Shown piece after piece: positions 42,600 to 52,333 of a stretch of 64,000 nucleotides of DNA; the stretch's first letter is position 1; every line of letters starts with the position of its first letter. The position numbers and the translations under genes are program-made. Location: NCBI RefSeq assembly GCF_900187605.1, contig NZ_FYEA01000016.1, forward strand, positions 57,063 through 121,062, in the 5' to 3' direction. The stretch is from Pseudomonas sp. Irchel 3H7. GTDB taxonomy: Bacteria; Pseudomonadota; Gammaproteobacteria; Pseudomonadales; Pseudomonadaceae. The notes beneath the pieces were generated by a model. It made no database searches, was not told the origin of the DNA, and saw nothing but the letters and a program-made list of their open reading frames with translations.

Positions 42600-43663
42600 C
42601 AGGCAGTCCTCGCCGAGAAGTCGATGCGCGGGTCGAGCAGGGTGTAGCAGAGATCGCCGATCAGCTTGATCAACAGGCCGAACAGGGTGAACAGAAACAA
42701 CGCACCGAACACCACCGGGTAATCCCGCGACACCGCCGCTTCGTAGCTCATGCGCCCGAGGCCGTCGAGGTTGAAGATGGTTTCGATCAGCAGGGAGCCG
42801 GCGAAAAACACTTCGATCAGCGCCGACGGCACACCGGCCACCACCAACAACATGGCGTTGCGGAACACATGGCCGTAGAGCACGCGGCGCTCGGTCAGGC
42901 CTTTGGCCCGCGCGGTGATCACGTACTGGCGGCTGATCTCGTTGAGGAAGCTGTTCTTGGTCAGAATGGTCAGCGTGGCGAAACCGCCAATCACCAGCGC
43001 CGTCACTGGTAACACCAGGTGCCAGAGGTAGTCGCCGACCTTGCCCAAGGTGCTGAGGCTGTCGAAGTTATCCGAGACCAGCCCCTGCACCGGAAACCAG
43101 TTGACGTAGCTGCCGCCGGCGAACACCACGATCAACAGAATCGCAAAGAGGAACGCCGGCATCGCATAGCCGATGATGATCGCCGTGCTGCTCCAGACAT
43201 CAAACGCGCTGCCGTTCCTGATCGCTTTGCGAATGCCCAGGGGGATCGAAATCAGGTAAGTCATCAACGTCGCCCACAACCCCAGCGACAGCGACACTGG
43301 CAGCTTCTGCACAATCAGATCAGTGACCTTGGCGCCGCGAAAGAAACTGCTGCCCAGATCCAGCTGCGCGTAGTTTTTCAGCATCAGCCACAGGCGTTCG
43401 TGCATCGGCTTGTCGAAGCCGTAATGGTGTTTGATCTCCTCGATCAACGCCGGATCGAGGCCACGGCTGCTGCGGCCCGCGCCGCCAACCGCAGTAACCT
43501 CGCCACCACCGCCCATGCTGTGCCCGCCGAAGCCTTGCAAGCGGGCGATGGCTTGCTCCACCGGCCCACCCGGCGCAGCCTGCACAATCAGAAAATTCAC
43601 CACCAGAATGCACAACAGCGTCGGGATGATCAGCAGCAAACGTCGACTCAGATAACGCAGCAT
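42599..43663 (-). CDS. yejB: Peptide ABC transporter permease
   Basis: A 354-residue DppB-type permease. First helix at RRLLLIIPTLLCILVVNFLI, then the periplasmic segment with a glycine-rich stretch (GGHSMGGGGEVTAVGGAG) seen in Pseudomonas YejB, and an EAA loop in ARAKGLTERRVLYGHVFRNA. The ATG at 43663 is directly after the yejA stop; an in-frame ATG six codons upstream would overlap yejA. Member of the yejABEF operon. Confidence 0.93.
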   Translation of the reverse strand: MLRYLSRRLLLIIPTLLCILVVNFLIVQAAPGGPVEQAIARLQGFGGHSMGGGGEVTAVGGAGRSSRGLDPALIEEIKHHYGFDKPMHERLWLMLKNYAQLDLGSSFFRGAKVTDLIVQKLPVSLSLGLWATLMTYLISIPLGIRKAIRNGSAFDVWSSTAIIIGYAMPAFLFAILLIVVFAGGSYVNWFPVQGLVSDNFDSLSTLGKVGDYLWHLVLPVTALVIGGFATLTILTKNSFLNEISRQYVITARAKGLTERRVLYGHVFRNAMLLVVAGVPSALIEVFFAGSLLIETIFNLDGLGRMSYEAAVSRDYPVVFGALFLFTLFGLLIKLIGDLCYTLLDPRIDFSARTA

Positions 43664-43664
43664 G

Positions 43665-45530
43665 TCACTGGCCCCCCGCAAGCTGAGTGTGCATCTGCTG
43701 GGTGGTCAACGCCTTGGCCGAGACCTCCCACCAGGTGTTGAGGCCTTCGTCGTACGCCGGTTGCACGGGCGGCATGCCGAAGCGGTTCTGATACACCGTC
43801 GGCGTGCCTTTGGAGTAGTAGTTGGGAATCATGTAGTAACCCCATTGCAGCACCCGGTCGAGGGCGCGGGCGTAATGCACCATGGCCTCGCGGGTGTTGG
43901 CCTGAACCAGTCCGTCGATCAATTGATCGACCGCCGGGTTGGCCAGCACCATCGAGTTCGAACTGCCGACTTGCGTGGCGCTTTGCGAGGCGTACAGGCT
44001 GTACAACTCGCGGCCGGGAGAGACGATCGGATCGCCGCTGCGAGGGAAAGCGACGACGATCATGTCGTAGTCGCGGGCGTTGAGGCGGTTGATGTATTGC
44101 GCCGAATCGATGCGCCGCAAATTCAGCGTGATGCCAATCTGCGCGAGGGTGCGTTTGAACGGCAGCAGCATGCGATCGAAGCCGCCCTGACCGTCGAGGA
44201 AGGTGAACTCCAGCGGCTCGCCAGCAGCGTTGACCAGACGATTGTGTTGCGGCGTCCAGCCAGCCTCGGCGAGCAGCTTCAGCGCTTGCAGTTGTTTGTC
44301 GCGGATGTAGCCGCTGCCATCGGTTTTCGGTGCCACATACACGGTCGTGAAAACTTCGTCGGGAATCTGTCCGCGCAGTGGTTCGAGGATCTTCAATTCT
44401 TCGGCATCAGGTAGCGCGGTGGCGGCCATTTCGCTCTTCGGCCAGAAGCTGTTCTGGCGCACGTAGAAACCGCGCATCATCTGTTTGTTGGTCCACTCGA
44501 AATCCCACAGCAGGCTGATCGCCTGACGCACGCGGCGATCCTTGAAGAACGGGTTCTGCATGTTGAATACGAAGCCCTGAGCGGCGGTGGGTTTGTCCGG
44601 AGCGAGGATCGACTGCTGCAAGCGGCCGTCGCGCAACGCCGGGCTGTCATAGCCGACCACATAACCAGACGAGGAGAACTCGCGGTTGTAGTCGAACGCG
44701 CCGGCCTGCAACAGTTGCCGGGCGACGTCGGTGTCACCGTAGAAATTCACCGTGAGGGTGTCGAAGTTGTACATCCCGCGACTCACCGGCAGGTCCTTGC
44801 CCCACCAGTCCGGATCGCGCTCGAAACTGATGCTGCGCCCGGCGTCGACTTTGCTGACCCGGTACGGTCCGCTGCCCAGCGGTGGCTCGAAACCGCCGCC
44901 ATTGGCGAAGTCGCGGGTTTTCCACCAATGCTCGGGGACGATGCGCATCGTCGCCAGGTCCAGCGCCAAGGTGCGGTTGAGATTGTTCTTGAAGGTGAAG
45001 CGCACCTGCCGCGGGCCTTCGATCAGCACGTCCTGCACATCGGCGTATTGCTGGCGATAACTCAAGCTGCCCTTGGTCATCAGCAGGTTGAAGGTGTAGC
45101 GCACGTCTTCGGCGGTGATCGGCGTACCGTCAGCGAAACGTGCTTTTGGATTGAGGGTGAAACGCACCCAGAGTCCATCGGGATCGCGCTCGATCTGTTG
45201 CGCGACCAGTGCGTAAACGGTGTACGGCTCGTCGAGCGAACGGAACGCCAATGGCGAGTACACCCAGTCGTTGACCTGCACCACGGAAATGCCCTGATCG
45301 GCATACGGGCTGATGTAGTTGTACTGGCCGATCTCCATCGACGCGCGACTGAGCGAACCGCCCTTGGGCGCGTTGGGATCGACGAAATCAAAGTGCTGGA
45401 AGTTCGCCGGATACTTCGGCGCTTCGCCGTACACCGTTAGCGCATAACTGCCGCCGGCCAGCGCCGAGGTGCCGGTGCACAGCAGCGCACTGCCCAAAAG
45501 CAGGCCCGCCATGTTGCGCAAAAAACTCAT
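43665..45530 (-). CDS. yejA: Periplasmic peptide-binding protein
   Basis: A 621-residue extracellular solute-binding protein of family 5. Signal peptide ends at SALAGGS. Motifs: YGEAPKYPANFQHFDFVDPN, the family-5 segment DPDGLWVRFTLNPKARFADG and PITAEDVRYTFNLL, and GSGPYRV. YejA delivers peptides to YejBEF; in E. coli the Yej system takes up microcin C, in rhizobia plant defence peptides. First gene of the operon, downstream of a TonB-dependent receptor and a REP pair. Confidence 0.93.
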   Translation of the reverse strand: MSFLRNMAGLLLGSALLCTGTSALAGGSYALTVYGEAPKYPANFQHFDFVDPNAPKGGSLSRASMEIGQYNYISPYADQGISVVQVNDWVYSPLAFRSLDEPYTVYALVAQQIERDPDGLWVRFTLNPKARFADGTPITAEDVRYTFNLLMTKGSLSYRQQYADVQDVLIEGPRQVRFTFKNNLNRTLALDLATMRIVPEHWWKTRDFANGGGFEPPLGSGPYRVSKVDAGRSISFERDPDWWGKDLPVSRGMYNFDTLTVNFYGDTDVARQLLQAGAFDYNREFSSSGYVVGYDSPALRDGRLQQSILAPDKPTAAQGFVFNMQNPFFKDRRVRQAISLLWDFEWTNKQMMRGFYVRQNSFWPKSEMAATALPDAEELKILEPLRGQIPDEVFTTVYVAPKTDGSGYIRDKQLQALKLLAEAGWTPQHNRLVNAAGEPLEFTFLDGQGGFDRMLLPFKRTLAQIGITLNLRRIDSAQYINRLNARDYDMIVVAFPRSGDPIVSPGRELYSLYASQSATQVGSSNSMVLANPAVDQLIDGLVQANTREAMVHYARALDRVLQWGYYMIPNYYSKGTPTVYQNRFGMPPVQPAYDEGLNTWWEVSAKALTTQQMHTQLAGGQ

Positions 45531-45569
45531 GCAATCACTCCTGAAAATCCCTGAAGAAACCCGGTCCCC

Positions 45570-45662
45570 ATGTGGTAGCTGGCTTGCCAGCGATAGCGAT
45601 ATGTCAGTGAAGTAAATGTCGACTGATACGACGCCATCGCTGGCAAGCCAGCTCCCACAGGG
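45570..45662. repeat. REP inverted pair (CTGTGGGAGC type)
   Basis: TGTGGTAGCTGGCTTGCCAG at the left (one base changed from the usual GGGAGC) and GGCAAGCCAGCTCCCACAGG at the right, between the receptor gene and yejA. Confidence 0.87.
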
Positions 45663-45680
45663 TTTTGCGGTGCTCGTTCT

Positions 45681-48392
45681 TTAGAAGTGGTACGTCATGC
45701 GCGCAAACAAGGTGCGGCCCAGTGGGTCGGTGTAGCGCGGGTCATAGCCGCTCTGAAAGTTGTAGGCCTGGTTGGAGAACGGCGGGTTGCGGTCGAACAC
45801 GTTCTTCATCCCGGCATCGACATCCAGCACCTTGTTGAAGGTGTAGCCGGCCGACAGGTCCCACACCGAATACGACGCCACGCGCGCGTGGGTGTCGCGG
45901 TCGTAGTCGTTGTAACCCGTGGTGAAGCGGTTGGTCAGTGCCGCCCGCGCCGCGCCGAAGGTCCAGCTGCCGGTGAGGTTATGCTTCCAGCGGGCGATCA
46001 CGCCGTCACCCTGGAAGTCGCCGACCTTGTCGGTGAACGGGCCTTTGATGGTGCTCTGGAAGTCGTACTCGTCAACATAGGTGCCTTGCAGGCCCAGACC
46101 GAACTGACCGTACGGCGTGTTCGGGAAGCGGTAGTCCAGCGAGACGTCGACACCGTTGGTTTCGACGATGCCGAGGTTGGCGTTACCGGTGACGATGTAG
46201 TTGAGCGTGCCGTCGGCGTTGCGCACGAAGCGGTCCGGGTAGGAGCCGGCCTGATCAAACACGGTGGATTCCGGGAACGGCTGGATCTGGTTGGAGATGT
46301 GAATCCACCAGAAATCCAGACCCACCGACAAGTTGTTGATCGGCTGATACACGAAGCCCAGCGTCACGTTGCGCGCCTTCTCCGGGGCCAGATCCTCGTT
46401 GCCGCCGATCTGGTGGAGGAACTGCTGACCGCAATCGCGGCCGCCGTTGCCGCCCGGTTGCACCACGCCGCCAGTACACAGCACCGGGTCGTTGTAGTAG
46501 CCCTGGGTGAAGGTGATGCTGCGTGGCGAATACAGCTCGTACAGCGACGGCGCACGGAAACCTTCGCTGTACGCGCCACGCACCACCAGCTCTTTCAACG
46601 GCTGATAACGGAACGAGTATTTCGGGTTGGTGGTGCTGCCGAAGTCGCTGTATTTGTCGTGGCGCACGGCGGCGGACAGTTCGAGGCTGTCGAGCACCGG
46701 CACGTTGATTTCCGCGTAGGCGGCTTTGACGCTGCGGTCGCCTTCGACGCTGCCGGCCGGGTCGATACCGAGGCTCTGAATGTCGCCGGCGAACGACTCG
46801 AAGTCCTGATGGAATTTCTCTTTGCGGTACTCGCCGCCCAGCGCCAGACCGGACGGGCCGGCGCCGAACCAGTCGCCGATCTCGCGGCTGATGCGTCCGT
46901 CAAAACCGGCCACACGGCCAACGGCAGTGGAGTAGGCGCCGTGGTACGCCGCGTCGTCGATGTACTGCTGTCCGGCAGCGGATTGCGGGCCGAACGGGTT
47001 GAGCAAACCACTGGCCAGACCATTGATCATCGCCTGATCGCTGACAAAGCCATTGGTGACGCTGGAGACGATTTTGTTCTGGTTGTACGAGGCGCCGACG
47101 TTGTAATCCCAGCCGGCGACCAGACCATCGAAACTGAGCAGGAAGCGCTGGCTGGTGTTCTGGTCTTTCGATTCACGCGGGCCGGCAGCGGTTTCACGCC
47201 AGTTGACGTCCACCGGTTGGGTCGGGTCGAGGGCGAAATCGGTGGGCGCCGGTGTGATGCCGTTGCCGGGATAGTAGGGCGACGAGGAATCGAGGCTCAG
47301 ACCGGTCAACGGCGCAGGGCCGATCGCCGTGGCGTTGTTGTTGCGCGACCAGAAGTACTCGAGGTTGACGTTGTGATCGTCGCCGAGTTTGCCGGTGGTC
47401 TTGCCGAAGAACGAAGTCTTCTCGGTCTGCGGCACCAGGTCGATGTATTCACGGGTGCTGAAGCGGCACAAGCCGTCGCGGGCGATCAGGTTGGGGCCGT
47501 TGCAATTGCTGTTGGCCAAGGGGTTGGTGGCGTTGCCGTTCTGGCTGTAGTTGCCGGGGAATGCGGTGCCGGAAGTCTGATCGAGACCGCGACCGGGGGC
47601 ATAGTCAGTGGCAAAAGAGCGATCGTTGGCGTCGAGGTTCTGCTGCTTGTTGTAGTTGAACACGCCGAGGACGTTGAAGCGGTCCTCTTCCAGGTCGCCG
47701 TAGCCCCAACTGGCGCTCATGTCTTTGGTTTGGCCGCCGCCGCTGTGGGTCGGGGTTTCGCCGCCGAGGGTCAACTGGCCGTCGGTCAGGGATTTCTTGG
47801 TGATGAAGTTGATCACACCGCCGATGGCGTCAGTCCCGTACAGCGCCGACGCGCCGTCACGCAACACTTCCACGCGTTCGATGGCGGCAAACGGGATCAT
47901 GTTCAGATCCACCGCGCCGCCGGCCGAGTTGGTTCCCGACAAGGCGTTGTTGGCCAGGCGTCGACCGTTGAGCAGCACCAGCGTCTTGTTCGCGCCGATG
48001 CCGCGCATGTCGGCGAACGAGGCGCCGCCAGTGGCTGCGCCGACTGAGCCTGCGCTGTTGTTGATCGACTGGCTGCCGGTGATGCGCTGGACCAGTTCGG
48101 CGGTGGTGGTCACGCCCTGTTTGCGCAGTTCATCGGCCTTGAGAATGGTGATCGGCACCGCCGTTTCCGCATCGACCCGGCGAATCGCCGAACCGGTCAC
48201 TTCCACCCGTTGCAGTTGCGTGGTCGGCGCAACCACCGCCGCAGCCGCCGGGACGCTAGCGTTGTCGTCCTCGGCTGCCTGCACAGTCCCGGCGCCCATC
48301 CCCATGGCCACCAGATACAACGGAACAAAACGGTGGCGAGAAATCGTGGCCACCAAAGGTTTGAGCGTGAAGCGTGGAGTGTTCATCAGCAT
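45681..48392 (-). CDS. TonB-dependent receptor linked to Yej importer
   Basis: A 903-residue outer-membrane receptor. Signal peptide ends near TVQAAEDD; a TonB-box-like stretch (QRVEVTGSAIRR) precedes the plug, which has TLVLLNGRRLANN and VEVLRDGASALYGTDAIGGV. The long barrel ends ARMTYHF. The 'TGSAIRR...GVTTTAELVQRITG' N-terminus puts it in the large receptor group that includes carbohydrate and peptide receptors rather than classical siderophore receptors. Four cysteines in extracellular loops. It sits between exbD and yejA on the same strand, suggesting the same substrate as Yej. Confidence 0.92.
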   Translation of the reverse strand: MLMNTPRFTLKPLVATISRHRFVPLYLVAMGMGAGTVQAAEDDNASVPAAAAVVAPTTQLQRVEVTGSAIRRVDAETAVPITILKADELRKQGVTTTAELVQRITGSQSINNSAGSVGAATGGASFADMRGIGANKTLVLLNGRRLANNALSGTNSAGGAVDLNMIPFAAIERVEVLRDGASALYGTDAIGGVINFITKKSLTDGQLTLGGETPTHSGGGQTKDMSASWGYGDLEEDRFNVLGVFNYNKQQNLDANDRSFATDYAPGRGLDQTSGTAFPGNYSQNGNATNPLANSNCNGPNLIARDGLCRFSTREYIDLVPQTEKTSFFGKTTGKLGDDHNVNLEYFWSRNNNATAIGPAPLTGLSLDSSSPYYPGNGITPAPTDFALDPTQPVDVNWRETAAGPRESKDQNTSQRFLLSFDGLVAGWDYNVGASYNQNKIVSSVTNGFVSDQAMINGLASGLLNPFGPQSAAGQQYIDDAAYHGAYSTAVGRVAGFDGRISREIGDWFGAGPSGLALGGEYRKEKFHQDFESFAGDIQSLGIDPAGSVEGDRSVKAAYAEINVPVLDSLELSAAVRHDKYSDFGSTTNPKYSFRYQPLKELVVRGAYSEGFRAPSLYELYSPRSITFTQGYYNDPVLCTGGVVQPGGNGGRDCGQQFLHQIGGNEDLAPEKARNVTLGFVYQPINNLSVGLDFWWIHISNQIQPFPESTVFDQAGSYPDRFVRNADGTLNYIVTGNANLGIVETNGVDVSLDYRFPNTPYGQFGLGLQGTYVDEYDFQSTIKGPFTDKVGDFQGDGVIARWKHNLTGSWTFGAARAALTNRFTTGYNDYDRDTHARVASYSVWDLSAGYTFNKVLDVDAGMKNVFDRNPPFSNQAYNFQSGYDPRYTDPLGRTLFARMTYHF

Positions 48393-48506
48393 GGTTATTT
48401 CCGACTTTTTAGACGTTATCGAATTGGCCTTGTGAGCCCCTCATTGCTCCGCTATCGGTGATACCGCGTGCGGAAAACCACTTTCATCAAGCAAGCCGAT
48501 CCCCTC

Positions 48507-48594
48507 CGAAAACGCGTGGCGTTTTTCGGTCGGCTGGTTACGACAGGATTCAGCGGGCGGTGCCGGGCGCGTCTTTCACTGCGCGCCCGGCACC
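48507..48594. terminator. Two stem-loops downstream of exbD
   Basis: GGTGCCGGGCGC (48559-48570) pairs with GCGCCCGGCACC (48583-48594) just after the exbD stop; a second stem CCGAAAACGC/GCGTTTTTCGG lies at 48507-48530. Together they fill the 200-bp gap before the receptor gene. No long T-run follows the first, so it may be an attenuator or transcript-stabilising structure. Confidence 0.6.
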
Positions 48595-48598
48595 GTAC

Positions 48599-49000
48599 TC
48601 AGTGGGTGGTCATCACCGAAATCTTGGTAATGCCCGAGCGTTCGATCGACGCCATGGCCTTGGCCACCTGGCCGTAATTGACGGCGGAGTCGGCCTGCAA
48701 CTGCACGCGGACTTCGGCGTCCTTGGCCTTGACCTCCTTGAGGCTGGCTTCCAGCGATTCCGGGGCCAACTCGGTTTTCGCCAGATAGAACTTGCCGTCC
48801 TGATCGACGCTGACCACCACCGGGTCTTTCTTTTCGGCGGGGGCGACGGCGTCGGTTTTCGGCAGATTCACTTTGATCGCGTTGGTCATCAGCGGCGCGG
48901 TGACGATGAACACAACCAGCAGCACCAGCATCACGTCGACCAACGGCGTGACGTTCATTTCGCTGAGTACTTCATCGCTGTCTTGAGTGGAGAACGACAT
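48599..49000 (-). CDS. exbD: Biopolymer transport protein ExbD
   Basis: A 133-residue inner-membrane protein with a short cytoplasmic end, one helix (VTPLVDVMLVLLVVFIVTAPL) carrying the proton-path aspartate in PLVDVMLVLL, and a periplasmic domain. With ExbB it converts proton flow into TonB movement. Its ATG overlaps the exbB stop by one base. Confidence 0.95.
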   Translation of the reverse strand: MSFSTQDSDEVLSEMNVTPLVDVMLVLLVVFIVTAPLMTNAIKVNLPKTDAVAPAEKKDPVVVSVDQDGKFYLAKTELAPESLEASLKEVKAKDAEVRVQLQADSAVNYGQVAKAMASIERSGITKISVMTTH

Positions 49001-49704
49001 CAGCTGGCCTCCCGCACGGCGGCTGTGGTTTTGCTGGCGATGGCCTGACGGCTGATGGAAAACGCACTGCGCGAGGCGAGGGCGTCGAAGTCGTGGGCGA
49101 AGTCATCCATGTCTGCCGAAGCCAGTTTCAAGCGGCGCAGGAAGAAGTTGTAAATCAGCACCGCCGGCACCGCGACGGCGATACCCACGCCGGTGGCGAT
49201 CAGCGCGTGACCGATCGGCCCAGCCACCGCTTCAAGGCTGGCCGAGCCGGTTTCGCCGATACTTTTCAGCGCTTCCATGATTCCCCACACGGTGCCGAAC
49301 AGGCCAATGAACGGCGCGGTGCTGCCGATACTGGCGAGGATCGCCTGGCCGTTTTCCAGCGAGCGGCGTTCCTTCTGGATCTGCTGGCGCAGGTTGCGTT
49401 CCAGGCGATCCGAGCGGTTGATGGTGTGTGCCAGTTGCTGGGTGGTGCGCGGCGAGTCTTCCACCAGCAGCGCTTCGAAACCGCTGCTGGCAATGCGCGC
49501 CAGCGAGCCCGGATACTGGCTGGCGTGTTCGGCGGCAGTGAGCAGATCCGGCGCGCCCCAGAAGGCTTTGGTGAACTGTTTGTTCTGCGCTTTCTGCCGC
49601 AGGTACTGCGCCGACTTGACCAGCAGGATCGCCCAGCTGACCACGGAAAACAGCACCAGACCCCAGAGCACGCCGGGGACAATCATCGAAGACAAATCGT
49701 TCAT
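49000..49704 (-). CDS. exbB: Biopolymer transport protein ExbB
   Basis: A 234-residue MotA/TolQ/ExbB channel protein with three helices: the first at VLWGLVLFSVVSWAILLV, the second at FIGLFGTVWGIMEAL and the third at ALIATGVGIAVAVPAVLIYN. GSTAPFIGLFGTVWGIM and GVGIAVAVPAV are the family's signature stretches. No N-terminal extension, so it is the short ExbB type. Lies 49 bases behind tonB. Confidence 0.95.
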   Translation of the reverse strand: MNDLSSMIVPGVLWGLVLFSVVSWAILLVKSAQYLRQKAQNKQFTKAFWGAPDLLTAAEHASQYPGSLARIASSGFEALLVEDSPRTTQQLAHTINRSDRLERNLRQQIQKERRSLENGQAILASIGSTAPFIGLFGTVWGIMEALKSIGETGSASLEAVAGPIGHALIATGVGIAVAVPAVLIYNFFLRRLKLASADMDDFAHDFDALASRSAFSISRQAIASKTTAAVREAS

Positions 49705-49753
49705 GGTGATACCTCGCTTGCGTTATTCGGTTGTGCGTTGATTGAGCGTTCGG

Positions 49754-50578
49754 TTATTGCGGCAATTTGAAATCGATGGTCTGGGTGGCGAAGCCGTCGA
49801 TCGGCGTGTCACCGCGTTTGGCCGGAATAAATTTCCAGTTCTTCACGGCGGCAACAGCCGCGTCATCCAGTTGCGGTTTGCCGCTGGATTTGGTCACCGT
49901 CACCGAGCCGGCGCGACCATTGGCCAGCACCTGAATGCGCAGCACCACGCTGCCTTCCCAGTTGCGCCGCAGGGCCAGCGACGGGTATTCCGGCGGCGGG
50001 TTGCCGAGGCTGGCGAGACCGGAAATCGCTGCCGATTCCTTGACCGGACCCGGCGCGGCGGCAGGGGCCGGCGGTGCGCTCGGGGTGGCCGGGGCAGCGG
50101 GTGCAGCCGGTTGTGCCGGGGCCGGTGGAGCTTTCGGCGGCTCGACCTTTTTCACCGGTTTCGGCTTCTCGACCGGTTTTGGTTTTTCGATCGGCTTGGG
50201 CTTCTCCACCGGTTTCGGCGGTGGCTTGACCGCGTCCTCGTCTTCCACCGGTTGTTCAGGTTCCGGCGGTGGTGGAGGCGGCGGCGGTGGCGGCGGTTCC
50301 GGAGTGGGCGGTGCCGGTGGCGTCGGGCTGGTCAGCTCGACGGTCATTTCCGGAATCTGCGGCGGCGTTGGCAATGGCTGTGTTTTCGATTGCTGGAGAA
50401 ACCACCAGGCGCCGCCATGTATCAGCGCCGACACAGCGACCAGCAACACCATCTGCTGTTTATTCAGACCACCGGGTTGCGAGGTATTGGCTTTAAACGC
50501 CGGCCTGCCCGGTGGCGGCGGAATTGGCGCTTCCCGCAACGGCCCCGGGAGGGTTCTGTGCTTTACCGCATCGTTCAT
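49754..50578 (-). CDS. tonB: TonB family energy transducer
   Basis: A 274-residue protein: cytoplasmic head, one helix (MVLLVAVSALIHGGAWWFL, about 43-61), a proline-rich periplasmic spacer with poly-Pro (PEPPPPPPPPPPPEPE) and KPKPVEK repeats, an Ala/Pro stretch, and the C-terminal TonB domain with YPSLALRRNWEGSVVLRI and NWKFIPAKRGDTP. The ATG at 50578 has GAGGGAGC upstream; the frame is open 29 codons further. First gene of tonB-exbB-exbD, and the likely partner of the receptor downstream. Confidence 0.94.
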   Translation of the reverse strand: MNDAVKHRTLPGPLREAPIPPPPGRPAFKANTSQPGGLNKQQMVLLVAVSALIHGGAWWFLQQSKTQPLPTPPQIPEMTVELTSPTPPAPPTPEPPPPPPPPPPPEPEQPVEDEDAVKPPPKPVEKPKPIEKPKPVEKPKPVKKVEPPKAPPAPAQPAAPAAPATPSAPPAPAAAPGPVKESAAISGLASLGNPPPEYPSLALRRNWEGSVVLRIQVLANGRAGSVTVTKSSGKPQLDDAAVAAVKNWKFIPAKRGDTPIDGFATQTIDFKLPQ

Positions 50579-51691
50579 TAAAGCTCCCTCGGGTTGATGA
50601 AGGGCAATAAGGTGCCGTCCGAACATCCAGGGGATATTCGAGTGGGTGGGTGTAACTTTCTTCAAGGTGTGCAGAAGCCGATAGTTGAACTATCCGGTTA
50701 ACAAGGCTTGTGCAAACTTACTGGCTTGGCGTCATCGACTTCGAGTGTTCATTAGCCATTCCCTGGTTGTTCTTCTATTACGTGAGCGCACTGTCGGTGT
50801 CTCATGCTTGTTACACATAGCAACCGCTGTGCCACATGTTGCTGAAATGTAGAGTGCGTATTTCATGAGTGTTACCCATGTCGCATTTATATAAGTTTTA
50901 CCCTTGTCGTGGTTTTTCCATGGCGCGCAGATTGCCGTTACTCCGGTTGAGGGAGCTTTTTCACAGGCGAGTCAGGCTGTGCGCCATATCACGCGGGTTG
51001 GCGGGATAGAGCGGCTGCGCAACTGGCGGCCAAGGCACTTGCTGGTGCGCGGCGGACTGAATTGGTGCGGGTCAATGTTTTAGCGGCTCACGGGGCATGT
51101 TCCTTGTTGTTGTTTAAATGAAATCACTGTTTGAAGTATTGAATAGTGCAAGCCCGTGGAGCAGTTTTGGTGCACTTGCAATGGCACTAAAAGTTATTGT
51201 TCGACAATCCTGCTGTCGTTCGATGCACACTGCATTTGTGCAATAACTGCCCGAGTCTTATTTAAAAAATAAATAGCACGCTGCCGTCGGCCAATAACTC
51301 ATTGCCGAACGCAGTGCGCTGTCGAGGTGTCAGGTAATAAAGTAAGAGTGAAGGTAGCCGGGACTGTTCGGATGAACTCGGCGGCGAACGGATAAATGCA
51401 AAGAGGCTGTGATGCGGCAAAGCGTTTGAAGATTCACTCGGTGAACTCCTTGTTGCCAGCTCGGATACGCGAACTTTTGGTTCGGTATCGCACCTTACAA
51501 GAACGCGGATAGCGTTCGATGATTGCTCTTGGTGCGGGATGGGCACCGCCAGCGCTGTTTTGCGAGGTTTGAATTCGCAAGTCGCGAGTGCATGGGAAAA
51601 CCGTGCCAAAACCGATACACAGGCAGATTTTTTCTACACCCACGCTACAGCCATCTACCCTGTGGCAATGGTCTTTTCGGGGGGATTGGAT
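50579..51691. other. 1.1-kb intergenic region without a recognised gene
   Basis: The DNA is AT-richer than its surroundings (for example TCTTATTTAAAAAATAAATAG near 51256 and TTATATAAGTTTT near 50887). Open frames in it are short and unlike known proteins. It must hold the promoters of tonB and of the GST-like gene. I found no sigma54, Fur or clear sigma70 match and no REP element; a small RNA is possible but not supported. Confidence 0.6.
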
Positions 51692-52315
51692 ATGTACCAG
51701 CTCTACGGGCACAGAAATTCAGGCGCAGCCGCCATCGAAGCGGCGCTGGAACTGTGCCAGATCGCTTACCGTTTCATTGATATCGAAGCCAGCACCGAAG
51801 CCGCCGAGGCACTGGCCCAGCTCAATCCACTCAAGCAGATACCGACCTTGCAACTGCCCGACGGCAGCGCTCTCACCGAGAGTGCGGCGATCCTGATTCA
51901 TCTGGGCCTGACGTTTCCCAAGTCCGGCCTGCTGCCAGCCAAGGCGGATGATCGCGATCAGGCCATTCGCGGTCTGGTCTACATCGTCAGCAATTGCTAC
52001 GCAGCGATCGGCGTCATCGATTATCCAGAGCGCTGGCTGCTGATGCCCGACGAAGCCTCGCGACAGAATCTGGTGGCCGGCGCGCGTGAGCGTTTGCACT
52101 GGAGTTGGGAGGTATTTGCCGACCAGTTTTCCGCCGAGCTGTATCTGGATGACGAAACCCCGGGGGCGCTGGATGTGCTGGCGGCGGTGGTGACGCGCTG
52201 GGCGGGCAGCCGCGAGCATTTGCGCCAGACGCGGCCGGGGTTTTATGCGTGGTTGCAGCGAATTGACCGGCACCCGGTGCTGGCGCCGGTGTTTGCCCGG
52301 CATTGGCCGTCCTGA
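51692..52315 (+). CDS. Glutathione S-transferase family protein
   Basis: A 207-residue protein. Thioredoxin-like first half: MYQLYGHRNSGAAAIEAALE, NPLKQIPTLQLPDGSALTES with the cis-proline (IPTL) and glutathione-contacting ES pair; the C-terminal helical half ends RTRPGFYAWLQRIDRHP-like (QTRPGFYAWLQRIDRHPVL). The usual catalytic Ser/Tyr/Cys near the N-terminus is not obvious (RNSGAAA; the Ser is the candidate). GGGGGATT before the ATG at 51692 and the start of homology there fix the start, although the frame is open to 51539. Confidence 0.85.
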   Translation: MYQLYGHRNSGAAAIEAALELCQIAYRFIDIEASTEAAEALAQLNPLKQIPTLQLPDGSALTESAAILIHLGLTFPKSGLLPAKADDRDQAIRGLVYIVSNCYAAIGVIDYPERWLLMPDEASRQNLVAGARERLHWSWEVFADQFSAELYLDDETPGALDVLAAVVTRWAGSREHLRQTRPGFYAWLQRIDRHPVLAPVFARHWPS

Positions 52316-52333
52316 ACACACCGCAGATTCAAA

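Noticed and set aside
45687..48047. 786-codon plus-strand open frame opposite the second receptor gene
   Set aside because: Shadow of a full-length receptor with signal peptide, plug and barrel end.
51262..51609. 115-codon minus-strand frame in the gap before the GST-like gene
   Set aside because: No ribosome site, no recognisable domain, and composition like the non-coding surroundings.
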